Shown here in pieces: positions 17,757-26,636 of a stretch of DNA of 64,000 nt. The notes below the pieces were generated by a model. That model was not told where the DNA came from and did not search any database. It saw nothing but the letters and a program-made list of their open reading frames with translations. This stretch comes from Ignavibacteria bacterium (lineage in GTDB: Bacteria; Bacteroidota; Ignavibacteria; Kapaibacteriales; UBA961). Numbering within the stretch: position 1 is the first letter of the stretch; each line of letters begins with the position of its first letter. The translations under genes were made by a program, and so were the position numbers. The DNA is taken from positions 62,001-126,000 of the forward strand of contig JADJXV010000028.1 in the NCBI GenBank assembly GCA_016720145.1. The letters are read 5' to 3'.

Positions 17757-20195
17757 ATGATAAATTACGTTGTTACGTTCTTCTATTTGCTCATTCTCGG
17801 AATGGGTACTAGCCAAGTGATAAGCGCGCAATTCAACACAAATCTTGCTGCAAAACTCCAGGAAACATTAGACACGCAGCTAGCATCATTCCCAGATACC
17901 AAGGGTGTGTCGGCGAGTGTGTATTATCCCGGACAAGGCGTGTGGAAGGGCGCGAGTGGATTATCTCATGCGGGAGTGCCGATTACGACGGATATGGAAT
18001 TTGGAATAGCGAGTAATTCAAAACTCTTTACGTCGGTTGCAGTTATGAAGCTCGTCCAGTCAAATAAACTCAATCTCAATGACCCTCTTCACAAATGGTT
18101 GCCAAAGTTTACGAATGTCGATTCGACAATTACTCTCCGTCAATTACTCAATCATACGAGCGGAATCAATGATATTTTTACGACCGCAGCACAAGCTTAT
18201 ATCGAAGCTAATCCATCGCATGTGTTTACGACGGCGGAAGTGATGGCGTATGTCGGAACCAAACTCTTCAATCCCGGCACGAGTTATGGGTATTCGAATA
18301 CCAATTATATCCTCGCCGGACTGATCATTGAGAGCGCTACTGGACAAAGCTATGCGAAGATTATTCGCGATAGTATTCTCACCCCGTTGCAACTCGACAG
18401 TACGTTTATTTCTAGTTATGAAACCGTCCTTGGAACTATTGCTCATCCATGGCATGATGCGGTCGATAGAAACGCAATTTCTCGTACTGCTTTGAATACT
18501 CTCGTCACGAGCGCCGGCACGATGTACTCCACTTCCGGTGAAATGGCTAAGTGGTATCAGGCACTCTTTAGCGGAAATGTCGTGGATGCAAATTCCCTGC
18601 GAGAAATTACAACTTTTGTCAGTTCAGGGAATTACGGGTTTGGGCTGTTGTCGATGCAGCTCTTCGGTCGCACACTTTGGAGTCATGGCGGCTCAACTAT
18701 CGGATACAAAAGTAGGATGTTCTATGACCCGGCCATGAAAGCCACCGTCTGCGGACTCTCGAATTCCAATCAATCTGCTATCGATGGCGCAATTACTGCC
18801 ACACTGCTCAAAGTTCTTATTGATTATTTACCTGCTGCTGCACAAACAATTACCGGAGCAAATACTGTCTGCCAAGGTCAAAAATCTGTTATTTATTCCA
18901 CCGCAACCATTGCAAATGCAACATCTTATACTTGGACATTACCTGAAGGAGGTATCCTGACAAGCGCTACGAATAGTATTACTGTAGATTTCCCCCCGAC
19001 CGCTTCATCAGGTACGATTACCGTCGTCGGTACTAATATGTATGGCAATGGAACACCAGCGACGATTAATGTCACCGTCCATCCACTACCTATCGTCAGT
19101 TTCAAGCCAGTAATTCCTCGTGCAATTTGCCAATCTGCCGCACCAATTCTCCTCACTGATGGTACTCCGATAGGTGGAATGTATACCGGCAAAGGTGTGC
19201 AAAATGGAGTGTTTGATCCTACTGTTGCATCTGTCGGTGATTGGGTAATCACTTATACTTTTTCCAATTCGAACGGATGCACATCTTCAGATTCAATACT
19301 TCTGAAAGTAGTGCCACTGCCAAGCGTAACCTTCAAAGAATCAAAGACTAAGCTCTGCATTCAATCTACTCCGATTTCTCTAACCGGTGGCCTGCCAAGC
19401 GGCGGAGTCTATAGCGGGAAAGGTGTCGAAAATGGAATATTTAATCCTACAATCGCCGGACTCGGAACACATATCCTGTCGTACTTTTATGCAGATACAA
19501 ATGGCTGCGCGCGTTCCGATTCTACAGCAATTAGTGTCGTACCTTTGCCAACGGTTCAATATGCTTCACCGGTTAAAAACTACTGCACCAATACTCCACC
19601 TGTGACCCTCACAGGTGGCACTCCGACAGGAGGATTGTATTCAGGAATAGGAGTTAAAAATGGAGTATTCGATCCTGCAATTTCGGGTGAAGGAGAATTC
19701 ACTGTGTTGTATGATTATACAGATGGGAATGGATGTTCAGGCGTGGATTCGGCGAGAATGAACGTTCATTCAATAAGTTCAATTTCTTTGAATAAATCAG
19801 TAGTAGATTCATTCATACTGAACGGTGTGACGTACACGAAGTCGGGAAGCTACACGCAAGTCCTTCAAAATGTGAATGGTTGTGACAGTACAATTACTCT
19901 TGCGCTCACCATCACCACGACCAGTGTGGAGGAAGAAGGAATCAGCCCGAAGGCGATTGTGCTTGTGCCGAATCCATCGGCCCATGGAACTTTCAGCATT
20001 CGAATACCGAAGCAGGATGTATCTCCATTGCCGGATATTTTTGAAATGTACAATGCATTGGGCGTAAAAGTCTTCTCGGCGAGTCTTGCGGATGCGCCTG
20101 CGAACATTACCACCCATCTTCCGAGCGGGATATATCTCTACCGGCTGCTTTCCCGGAATACTCTTATTTTTGCAGGAAATGTCGTCGTTCTGTAG
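17757..20195 (+). CDS. Exported serine hydrolase paralogue with Ig-like repeats and T9SS sorting domain
   Basis: 812 residues. The N-terminal 350 residues match the preceding gene closely, including signal peptide and catalytic motifs S86-N-S-K89, Y179-S-N and H310-G-G. After one PKD-like module come three Bacteroidota-type Ig-like repeats of about 80 residues. Each has a C..S.P..LTGG.P.GG.YSGKGV.NG.F pattern and a final NGC. The C-terminus is a sorting domain (VPNPSAHGTFSIRI... YNALGVKVFSASL... LPSGIYLYRLLS) for T9SS export. The Ig repeats are shared almost unchanged with the downstream chitinase-like gene, which points to module exchange. Likely secreted or surface-bound; substrate unknown. 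Confidence 0.88.
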   Translation: MINYVVTFFYLLILGMGTSQVISAQFNTNLAAKLQETLDTQLASFPDTKGVSASVYYPGQGVWKGASGLSHAGVPITTDMEFGIASNSKLFTSVAVMKLVQSNKLNLNDPLHKWLPKFTNVDSTITLRQLLNHTSGINDIFTTAAQAYIEANPSHVFTTAEVMAYVGTKLFNPGTSYGYSNTNYILAGLIIESATGQSYAKIIRDSILTPLQLDSTFISSYETVLGTIAHPWHDAVDRNAISRTALNTLVTSAGTMYSTSGEMAKWYQALFSGNVVDANSLREITTFVSSGNYGFGLLSMQLFGRTLWSHGGSTIGYKSRMFYDPAMKATVCGLSNSNQSAIDGAITATLLKVLIDYLPAAAQTITGANTVCQGQKSVIYSTATIANATSYTWTLPEGGILTSATNSITVDFPPTASSGTITVVGTNMYGNGTPATINVTVHPLPIVSFKPVIPRAICQSAAPILLTDGTPIGGMYTGKGVQNGVFDPTVASVGDWVITYTFSNSNGCTSSDSILLKVVPLPSVTFKESKTKLCIQSTPISLTGGLPSGGVYSGKGVENGIFNPTIAGLGTHILSYFYADTNGCARSDSTAISVVPLPTVQYASPVKNYCTNTPPVTLTGGTPTGGLYSGIGVKNGVFDPAISGEGEFTVLYDYTDGNGCSGVDSARMNVHSISSISLNKSVVDSFILNGVTYTKSGSYTQVLQNVNGCDSTITLALTITTTSVEEEGISPKAIVLVPNPSAHGTFSIRIPKQDVSPLPDIFEMYNALGVKVFSASLADAPANITTHLPSGIYLYRLLSRNTLIFAGNVVVL

Positions 20196-20226
20196 GAGAA
20201 GTATTGTGAAAAAGCTGTACTCAGAG

Positions 20227-20426
20227 TAACCGCAAAGAACGCCAAGGTAGCGCAAAGTACTCAAAATTGCTGCTTCTTACGCTGCTTAGTTGCTGTTTTT
20301 TAGGAGAATACTCTACTTGAGTTTTTTACTAATGAGTATCATACATACACTCTCCGGCGACGGTAGGCATCATACGGTTCTACTCCGCGAACTTTGCGCA
20401 ACCTTTTGCGAACTTTGCGGTTAAAA
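20227..20426. repeat. MITE-like element with AACCGCAAAG termini
   Basis: The left end AACCGCAAAGAACGCCAAGG and right end GCGAACTTTGCGGTT are inverse versions of each other, around a 130-bp centre. Related CGCAAAG/CTTTGCG inverted pairs occur at 31268-31332 and 33363-33484. Open frames over these give junk peptides rich in NAKFAK-type text. Confidence 0.75.
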
Positions 20427-20484
20427 TCAATAGTAATGTTCCACTGCTTGAAGCCCTACATTCTGCACTTTCGGAGAAATTCAC

Positions 20485-22866
20485 GTGATAAAAATTATAT
20501 ACTTGATTGCAACTTTCCTTATCATTCCTCTCTTCACTAGCGCGCAGATTTCCACGCCTGCGCTCGTCGGATATTGGCATAATTGGACCGACAACAACGT
20601 ACCTTATATTCATCTTGATGCGATTGACAATCGCTATTCGGTGATCGAAGTGGCGTTTGCTATGCCCACATCGCCGTCGGATATGACGATGCTTTTTGCG
20701 CCGGAAGTGGTGTCGCAGAGTACGTTTATTGCAAAGATGCGAACGCTGCAAAGCCAAGGTAAGAAAGTAGTTATCAGCGTTGGTGGGGCGACGGCAAGTA
20801 TCGATCTCGCAACCACGACTGCCAAAAATGCCTTCGTCAATTCGATGACATCAATCCTGACGACGTATGGTTTTGATGGGATGGATATTGACATCGAACA
20901 CGGCAATTCCATCCTCATAAGCGGTGGTACCATTGCCGCACCTACCAATACTTCTCAAGTAAATCTCATCGCCGCCATCAAACAAATCATGGTGAATTAC
21001 CGCGCGACATTTTCCAGAAAAATGCTCCTTACGATGGCACCCGAAACGGCGTACGTGCAGGGCGGGCAGTCGGCTTTTGGGAGTATTTGGGGCGGATATC
21101 TGCCGATTATTGATGCACTGCGCGACTCCATTGACATGCTGCAGGTGCAGTTGTACAACAGCGGCTCAATGTATGGCATCGACGGCAAAATTTACACGCA
21201 AGGCACGGCTGATTTTATCGTGGCAATGACTGAGGCGGCGATTGATGGTTTTACCACAGCCGGCGGAACATTCCGCGGGCTGCCCGAGAACAAAATCGCC
21301 ATCGGACTCCCCGCATGCACAAGCGCAGCAGGAGGCGGCTACATCGACTCGCTAACGGTAATTAGACCAATACAATACCTCCTTGGCAAGGGCGCACGGC
21401 CGGGTGCGTATGTACTCAAAAAACCAACCGGTTACCCCGCACTCGGCGGCATGATGACCTGGTCTGTCAATTGGGACGCACTCGCAAGTTGCGGCGGACG
21501 ATATCAATATGCCAACACCTACGAAACAGCGTTCGGTGTTGCCTTGCCTGCATCTGCGGGCGCTATCAGCGGTTCGGTTGCTGTGTGCGCAGGGCAGCAC
21601 GGCGTCACTTACTCCGTGCCGACAATTGCCAATGCCACATCCTACGACTGGACATTACCACCGGGCGCATCCGGCGCAAGCACCACCAATTCGATCGTCG
21701 TATCCTTTGCTTCGACGTCGGGTAATATCTCTGTAAGAGGTTCGAATACTTTCGGTTACGGCGCAAGCTCATCCCTGCCGGTGACTGTCAATCTGCTTCC
21801 TGAGGTGAGTTTCAAGCCGTCAATTTCGCGCACAATCTGCGTGTCAGCCGCGCCGATTCTTCTTACAGGAGGTTCGCCGGTAGGCGGAAGCTATACAGGC
21901 AAAGGTGTGCAAAATGGACTGTTTATTCCTGCACTTGCAGGTGTCGGCGAGGCGGTAATTACCTATTCTTACACCAATAATAATGGCTGCTCGGCATCTG
22001 ATACGATACTTCTGAAAGTCGTTCCAATGCCGACGGTTACCTTCAAAGAAACAAAGAACAAACTCTGCGTCCAATCTTCGCCGGTCACGCTCACGGGAGG
22101 CACACCAAGCGGCGGCATTTATAGCGGAAAAGGAGTGGAAAATGGACTATTTAATCCCACAATTGCCGGACTCGGAACGCATACACTCACGTATTTCTAT
22201 GCCGACTCCAATGGATGTGAAAGCGCCGATTCTACCACACTAAGTGTCGTTCCGATGCCGACGGTCACGCTCACCGTACCCGAGAAAAACTACTGCACCA
22301 ATACTCCACCCGTGACGCTTTCGGGCGGTACGCCAAGTGGTGGAATCTATTCAGGAATTGGCGTGAAGAATGGACAATTCGACCCGTCAATCATCGGCGA
22401 AGGAAGCTTTACGGTGCGATATGATTACACGGATGGGAATGGATGTTCGGGAAGTGATTCGGTGCGAATGAACGTTCATTCAACAAGTTCGATGACGGTG
22501 AATAAAACTGCAATTGATTCATTTACACTCAATGGCAAGACCTACACCACATCGGGAGTCTATACGCAAGTTCTTAGGAATATGAACAATTGCGACAGCA
22601 TAATTACTCTTACGCTCACCATTACGACAACAGGCGTTGAGGAAGAAGAGACCACTCCGACAAGTATCATTTCCCCGAATCCTGTGAGTGATGAACTTAT
22701 TTTTAGAGGATATTCGGGATTCGTGAGGATTACTTCTACACTCGGTCAGGAAGTATGGCGTGGGAATGTTGACAATGGCGCGCGCATCAGTGTGATGAAT
22801 TATCCGAGTGGCGTATATTATGCGCGTCTCGGTGAACGTGTGTGTTGTATAGTGATTGCGCGGTAA
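20485..22866 (+). CDS. Exported GH18 chitinase-like protein with Ig-like repeats and T9SS sorting domain
   Basis: 793 residues from a GTG start. A signal peptide (to about residue 20) is followed by a glycoside hydrolase family 18 domain (about 25-350). The catalytic motif D131-G-M-D134-I-D136-I-E138 is complete, so E138 should be the acid catalyst. GH18 enzymes cut beta-1,4 N-acetylglucosamine polymers such as chitin, or act as endo-N-acetylglucosaminidases. The tail has a PKD-like module, three Ig-like repeats that closely match those of the preceding gene, and a sorting domain (ISPNPVSDELIFRGYSGFV... YPSGVYYARLG) for T9SS export. Together with the two serine hydrolases this suggests breakdown of external polymers or cell-wall material. 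Confidence 0.9.
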   Translation: MIKIIYLIATFLIIPLFTSAQISTPALVGYWHNWTDNNVPYIHLDAIDNRYSVIEVAFAMPTSPSDMTMLFAPEVVSQSTFIAKMRTLQSQGKKVVISVGGATASIDLATTTAKNAFVNSMTSILTTYGFDGMDIDIEHGNSILISGGTIAAPTNTSQVNLIAAIKQIMVNYRATFSRKMLLTMAPETAYVQGGQSAFGSIWGGYLPIIDALRDSIDMLQVQLYNSGSMYGIDGKIYTQGTADFIVAMTEAAIDGFTTAGGTFRGLPENKIAIGLPACTSAAGGGYIDSLTVIRPIQYLLGKGARPGAYVLKKPTGYPALGGMMTWSVNWDALASCGGRYQYANTYETAFGVALPASAGAISGSVAVCAGQHGVTYSVPTIANATSYDWTLPPGASGASTTNSIVVSFASTSGNISVRGSNTFGYGASSSLPVTVNLLPEVSFKPSISRTICVSAAPILLTGGSPVGGSYTGKGVQNGLFIPALAGVGEAVITYSYTNNNGCSASDTILLKVVPMPTVTFKETKNKLCVQSSPVTLTGGTPSGGIYSGKGVENGLFNPTIAGLGTHTLTYFYADSNGCESADSTTLSVVPMPTVTLTVPEKNYCTNTPPVTLSGGTPSGGIYSGIGVKNGQFDPSIIGEGSFTVRYDYTDGNGCSGSDSVRMNVHSTSSMTVNKTAIDSFTLNGKTYTTSGVYTQVLRNMNNCDSIITLTLTITTTGVEEEETTPTSIISPNPVSDELIFRGYSGFVRITSTLGQEVWRGNVDNGARISVMNYPSGVYYARLGERVCCIVIAR

Positions 22867-22884
22867 ATTCGATGATGAAAGAAC

Positions 22885-23111
22885 CAGGGTTTCCGCATCA
22901 AAATTATATGGTATGAAATCCATTCCAATAGCCCTATAAGGGCGAAATAGTAATAGAAAGTACGTCCTATAATTCATAAAAGCTCCATCGGAGCGAAATA
23001 GTTGGGTTGTCTTTATGTCGCTCCTATGGAGCTTAATTTCAAAGAATCGTCCATTTTCTATTAAGATTTCGCTCCGATGGAGCTATCAGATGTTTTGATG
23101 CGGAAACCCTA
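22885..23111. mobile_element. MITE-like element, 18-bp perfect terminal inverted repeats, 10-bp flanking duplication
   Basis: AGGGTTTCCGCATCAAAA at 22886-22903 and its exact complement at 23093-23110 bound about 225 bp. The 10-bp sequence ATGAAAGAAC occurs just outside both ends (22875-22884 and 23112-23121), as expected for a target-site duplication. Inside are four small hairpins: CCCTATAAGGG, GCTCCATCGGAGC, GCTCCTATGGAGC and GCTCCGATGGAGC. No coding frame is present, so it would need a transposase from elsewhere. Confidence 0.8.
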
Positions 23112-23186
23112 ATGAAAGAACGCTATATTTGCAATTTATTTGTAATTTTATAGTGAAATAACTGTATATCCACTGTAGAATTATCT

Positions 23187-24047
23187 ATGAATACACTTCT
23201 CCTTCTTCTTTGCAGTATTGTTCTTATGTTCAGTAGTGCTTCCGCTCAGGAAATCCTCCAAGTCACGGGTGAAAACCCACATTATAAGCTCACCATTACC
23301 CGCGGCGGTAAGCCGATAGGGGATATAGAGATAGAACTTTTCCCCGATATAGCTCCCAAGCATTGTAAAAACTTCGACAGCTTAGTCGCGATTGGGTTTT
23401 ATGACGGCACTGCCTTCCATCGTGTCATCCCCGGCTATATGATTCAGGGCGGCGATCCAAATTCACGTGATAAAGCAAGGAGTACATGGGGATATGGCGA
23501 CACCTCGCAAACGACTGTTCCCGCTGAATTCTCCTCCAAGTCGCATCTCCGAGGAATACTCTCGGCAGCCCGCTTGGGTAATAACATCAACAGCGCCACC
23601 TCGCAATTCTTTATCTGTGTTACCTCCGTTACGAGTTGGAATGGACAATATTCCGTCTATGGGCAGGTAGTCAAGGGGATGGAAGTAGCTGATAACATCG
23701 TCAATTCCCCAAGAGACGGGAGCGACAATCCCCTCGAAAAAGTCGAAATGATCGTCGAAAAGCTCGCGGCAAGCAGCGTCGATGAAATGGTCATTGCGAC
23801 GGATATTAAACTCTATCCCAATCCCGCATCGCATGCGCTACGATTCTCTACCTCATTGAATACTATAGCTATTACCGACGTACGAGTGACAGACATCACC
23901 GGCGCAGAATATGTAAACATGCACTATGCAGGACTCCCGATAAATGAACTCCATGTTCCGGTCGATGGTCTCGCGACCGGCGTCTATCTCCTCACCCTCA
24001 CCGACGCGCAGCAGAAGGTGCGTGTGTTGAAATTTGTGGTGCAGTAA
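23187..24047 (+). CDS. Exported cyclophilin-type peptidyl-prolyl isomerase with T9SS sorting domain
   Basis: 286 residues. A signal peptide ending SSASAQ is followed by a cyclophilin domain (about 33-195) with the hallmark FHRVIPGYMIQGGDPNS, SAARLGNNINSATSQFFIC and YGQVVKGMEVADNI segments. Cyclophilins speed cis-trans isomerisation of proline bonds and help protein folding. The last about 85 residues form a T9SS-type sorting domain (KLYPNPASHALRFSTS... PVDGLATGVYLLTLTD... VLKFVVQ). A folding enzyme carrying a sorting domain implies work at the cell surface or outside the cell, which is less common than a periplasmic location. It sits downstream of three other sorting-domain proteins. Confidence 0.9.
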   Translation: MNTLLLLLCSIVLMFSSASAQEILQVTGENPHYKLTITRGGKPIGDIEIELFPDIAPKHCKNFDSLVAIGFYDGTAFHRVIPGYMIQGGDPNSRDKARSTWGYGDTSQTTVPAEFSSKSHLRGILSAARLGNNINSATSQFFICVTSVTSWNGQYSVYGQVVKGMEVADNIVNSPRDGSDNPLEKVEMIVEKLAASSVDEMVIATDIKLYPNPASHALRFSTSLNTIAITDVRVTDITGAEYVNMHYAGLPINELHVPVDGLATGVYLLTLTDAQQKVRVLKFVVQ

Positions 24048-24108
24048 TTCCCAAACCCAACCGAGCCGCTCGCGAAGAAGCGAGGGGCCCTAGGGAGGAG
24101 AATCCTTC

Positions 24109-24500
24109 CATCACAGCGTGATGGCACGTTTGTAGCAAGAGCACATCCAATGCGACACGACCCCATTCGGGGGCGAATGTTTATAGCAAAACGCCAAGCT
24201 AAGCTGTCACGACCCCATTCGGGGTCAAATGTTTATAGCAAAACGCCAAGCTAAGCTGACACGACCCCATTCGGGGTCGAATGTTTATAGCAAAACGCCA
24301 ATCTAAGCAGACACGACCCCATTCGGGGTCGAATGTTTATAGCAAAACGCCAAGCTAAGCAGACACGACCCCATTCGGGGTCGAATGTTTATAGCAAAGC
24401 GCCAATCTAAGCTGACACACGACCCCATTCGGGGTCGTGTGTTTGTAGCAAAACGCCAATCTAAGCATGCTCGACCCCATTCGGGGTCGAATGTTTGTAA
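24109..24500. repeat. Tandem array of GACCCCATTCGGGGTC hairpin units
   Basis: One ATCACAGCGTGAT hairpin unit followed by seven units of about 53 bp. Each has the palindrome GACCCCATTCGGGGTC, then GAATGTTTATAGC (or TTTGTAGC) and AAAACGCCAATCTAAGC. The segments between palindromes are conserved rather than unique. A DUF-free open frame on the minus strand is caused by the repeat. Confidence 0.9.
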
Positions 24501-24568
24501 AGCCTTGCCGGATATTACGTTATAAAACAAGATAATAACGAACTTTCTACTTCAAACACACCTGCAAA

Positions 24569-25060
24569 ATGGATATTGGACCCAAAAGCAACATAATTTA
24601 CACCAGTCAGATTACCTTGATAGATATTGGGGGATTATTATACATTTCTAGTCTTCCGGCATTAGGTGCATATTATAGTTTTACTGGATGGTGTAAAATG
24701 GAAGTACTATTATCGATAATCCTATCGTTATGTATAGGTGGAATTGCAGTATTTATGTTCCGAAGGCTTATTCTAAAAATTTACATTCTGGAAGATAAAA
24801 TAATCGTTTCACACCATCTTAATAGCAACTTTAAGGAATTATACCCGGCAATGATAGACAGAATTGAAGTATGCACACCTGTACGGAGCGATTTGATGTT
24901 CAATATACATTTAGCAGGAAAGCGAAAGCAGTATAATGTAGGTATTGATGATAGTGATCGAACACTCTGTGAAATCATCTCTGCTTGTCGAACTATGGGA
25001 ATTTTCGTTGATGTAGATAAGTCAATTGCAAAACAAATTGGTATTGAACATCAGAATTGA
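24569..25060 (+). CDS. Membrane protein with PH-like cytoplasmic part, tandem copy 1
   Basis: 163 residues. Two membrane segments (about 21-40 and 46-67, LLYISSLPALGAYYSFTGW and VLLSIILSLCIGGIAVFMF) are followed by a soluble part reading YILEDKIIVSHHLNSNFKELYPAMIDRIEVCT. This looks like a bacterial PH-like domain (membrane-bound YdbS/DUF304 style), though the match is by eye only. The gene and its 70-bp leader are duplicated in tandem at 25107-25674. The two proteins differ mainly in the membrane segments and agree closely at the C-terminus. No function can be stated. Confidence 0.7.
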   Translation: MDIGPKSNIIYTSQITLIDIGGLLYISSLPALGAYYSFTGWCKMEVLLSIILSLCIGGIAVFMFRRLILKIYILEDKIIVSHHLNSNFKELYPAMIDRIEVCTPVRSDLMFNIHLAGKRKQYNVGIDDSDRTLCEIISACRTMGIFVDVDKSIAKQIGIEHQN

Positions 25061-25178
25061 AATGGATTCGTTGCATTCCCCAAGCAGACGGCACACTACC
25101 TGAGGTCAAGCACCTTGCCGGATATTACTTTATAAAACAAGAAAATAACTAAGCTTCTACTTCAAACACACCTGCAAA

Positions 25179-25670
25179 ATGGATTTCCAACCCCAAAGTA
25201 ACATAATTTATACCAGTCAGTTAACCATAACAGATTGGATTGGATTATTATCCTTTTCTATTATTCCGATAATCAGTGCATACTTTAGTTTTACTGGATG
25301 GTGTAAAATGGATGTATTATTATCTATAATCTTATCGCTATTTTTAGGTGGAATATTAATAACTATTTTGCGAAGGTTTATTTATAAATTTATTATAGTG
25401 GAAGATAAAATAATTGTTACAAACCATAATAATAGAAGCTATAAAGAATTATACCCGGCAATGATAGACAGAATTGAAGTATGCACACCTGTAAGTAGCG
25501 GTTTGATGTTCAATATATATTTAGCAGGAAAGCGGAAGCATTATAATGTTAGTATAGATGTTAGTGATCGAACCCTCTGTGAAATCATCTCTGTTTGTCG
25601 AACTATGGGAATTTTCGTGCATGTAGATAGGTCAATTGCAAAACAACTTGGTATTGAACATCAGAATTGA
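25179..25670 (+). CDS. Membrane protein with PH-like cytoplasmic part, tandem copy 2
   Basis: 163 residues, the paralogue of the gene 118 bp upstream. It has the same two-helix N-terminus (FSIIPIISAYFSFTGW, VLLSIILSLFLGGILITIL) and the same soluble tail (ELYPAMIDRIEVCTP, AGKRKHYNVSID, CEIISVCRTMGIFV, IAKQLGIEHQN). The upstream leader (CCTTGCCGGATATTAC..., TTCAAACACACCTGCAAA, ATGGAT) is copied too, so each gene probably has its own promoter. Divergence between the copies is greater in the membrane part than in the tail. Family unknown. Confidence 0.7.
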   Translation: MDFQPQSNIIYTSQLTITDWIGLLSFSIIPIISAYFSFTGWCKMDVLLSIILSLFLGGILITILRRFIYKFIIVEDKIIVTNHNNRSYKELYPAMIDRIEVCTPVSSGLMFNIYLAGKRKHYNVSIDVSDRTLCEIISVCRTMGIFVHVDRSIAKQLGIEHQN

Positions 25671-25954
25671 AATGGTTTGAATTTCCTGCCTGTCGTGCTT
25701 TTAGAATCTGACGTAAGCACGTATCTATAAAACGTCTGCAATAGTGCCAGAGAGCTCCGGTGAAGGTTATAAAATTTGTCATCCGCTGACGGGCTAAACG
25801 CGTACAAAAAGCACGAACTAACGTTGTAAAGCTACACGTTGAGTAAGCAATTCTGCGGTGGAATTTAGCGCATCGCTTATACGGACTTATTTTGTAAATT
25901 GCGGCGTGATAAAATGTAGTGTAACGTATTTTACTATTTTAAAAGATAGATACG
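25671..25954. other. Gene-free stretch before the antitoxin-like remnant
   Basis: No gene seen. TTTTGTAAATTGC near 25892 and an AT-rich stretch at about 25925-25950 may hold the promoter of the remnant that follows. Confidence 0.35.
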
Positions 25955-26163
25955 ATGAAAGTATTAATTGAAATACCTGATAGTGAAGCAACATTTGGAA
26001 TGAAAGTGTTACATAGTCTTTCATTTATCAAAAAAGTGAAGCCAATGAGCAATGCAACAATTGCATTGTGGGAAGACCTGAAAGAAGCTGCTGAGCAAGT
26101 TCACTGCACAAGCAAGGCACGATACCATTAAAAACAGCGCAGGAACTGCTCAATGAGTTATAG
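25955..26163 (+). pseudogene. Antitoxin-like small gene broken by a frameshift
   Basis: The ATG at 25955 opens a frame reading MKVLIEIPDSEATFGMKVL then HSLSFIKKVKP...LWEDLKEAAEQVH. The frame then ends early after CTSKARYH. Adding one base near 26103 restores VHLHKQGTIPLKTAQELLNE and L, stopping at TAG 26163. From memory, this start and end are typical of small Bacteroidota antitoxin-like proteins (about 68 residues) that usually precede a RelE/YafQ-type toxin. No toxin gene follows; repeats begin instead. It is therefore probably a decayed or orphan half of a toxin-antitoxin pair. An error in the sequence is also possible. Confidence 0.65.
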
Positions 26164-26244
26164 TATTTAGTACATCGGAAGTCAATCTCTTGCCGATAAT
26201 CACCCCATAAGTGTCAAAATACACAGTACCAATCCCGAAATCAG

Positions 26245-26400
26245 TAGCAAAAACACAGCCAATGCGATACGACCCCATCGGGGTCGAATGTTTGTAGCAA
26301 GAGCACAGCCAAAAAGACACGACCCCAGCGGGGTCGAATGTTTGTAGCAAGAGCACAGCTAAGAAGACACGACCCCATTCTGGTCGAATGTCTGTAGCGC
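26245..26400. repeat. Three GACCCC hairpin units
   Basis: Palindromes GACCCCATCGGGGTC, GACCCCAGCGGGGTC and GACCCCATTCTGGTC, each followed by GAATGTTTGTAGC and AAGAGCACAGC. Same family as 24109-24500. Confidence 0.85.
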
Positions 26401-26524
26401 TTGTCGAATACAAACTTCCTGAGGGGACCACGAGTAACTATTTTATCGGTATGTAGTTACGTTCGGTTATAATAACCGAACGGACATGAAATAATTGTAT
26501 AGATTGGTGATATGTTGCCTATTT

Positions 26525-26585
26525 TGGACTGGAATAAATTCCAGCCCTACAATTTGCTTCGAGCCTACGGCTCTTTTTGGTATTT
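26525..26585. repeat. Fragment of the long dispersed repeat
   Basis: TGGACTGGAATAAATTCCAG followed by CCCTACAATTTG and TCGAGCCTACGGCTCTTTTT matches the middle of the copies at 8609 and 9819. It ends just before the beta-helix gene. Confidence 0.75.
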
Positions 26586-26636
26586 AATGTTTCGAAGTTG
26601 TATGTTTGTTTGCTAGTCCTATTCCATCCCAAAATC

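Noticed and set aside
24109..24500. CRISPR array
   Set aside because: Units are regular, but the parts between palindromes are conserved, not unique, and no cas genes are present.
24303..24530. Minus-strand frame of 75 codons
   Set aside because: Translation of the GACCCC hairpin array; same for 26150-26431 and 34070-34345.
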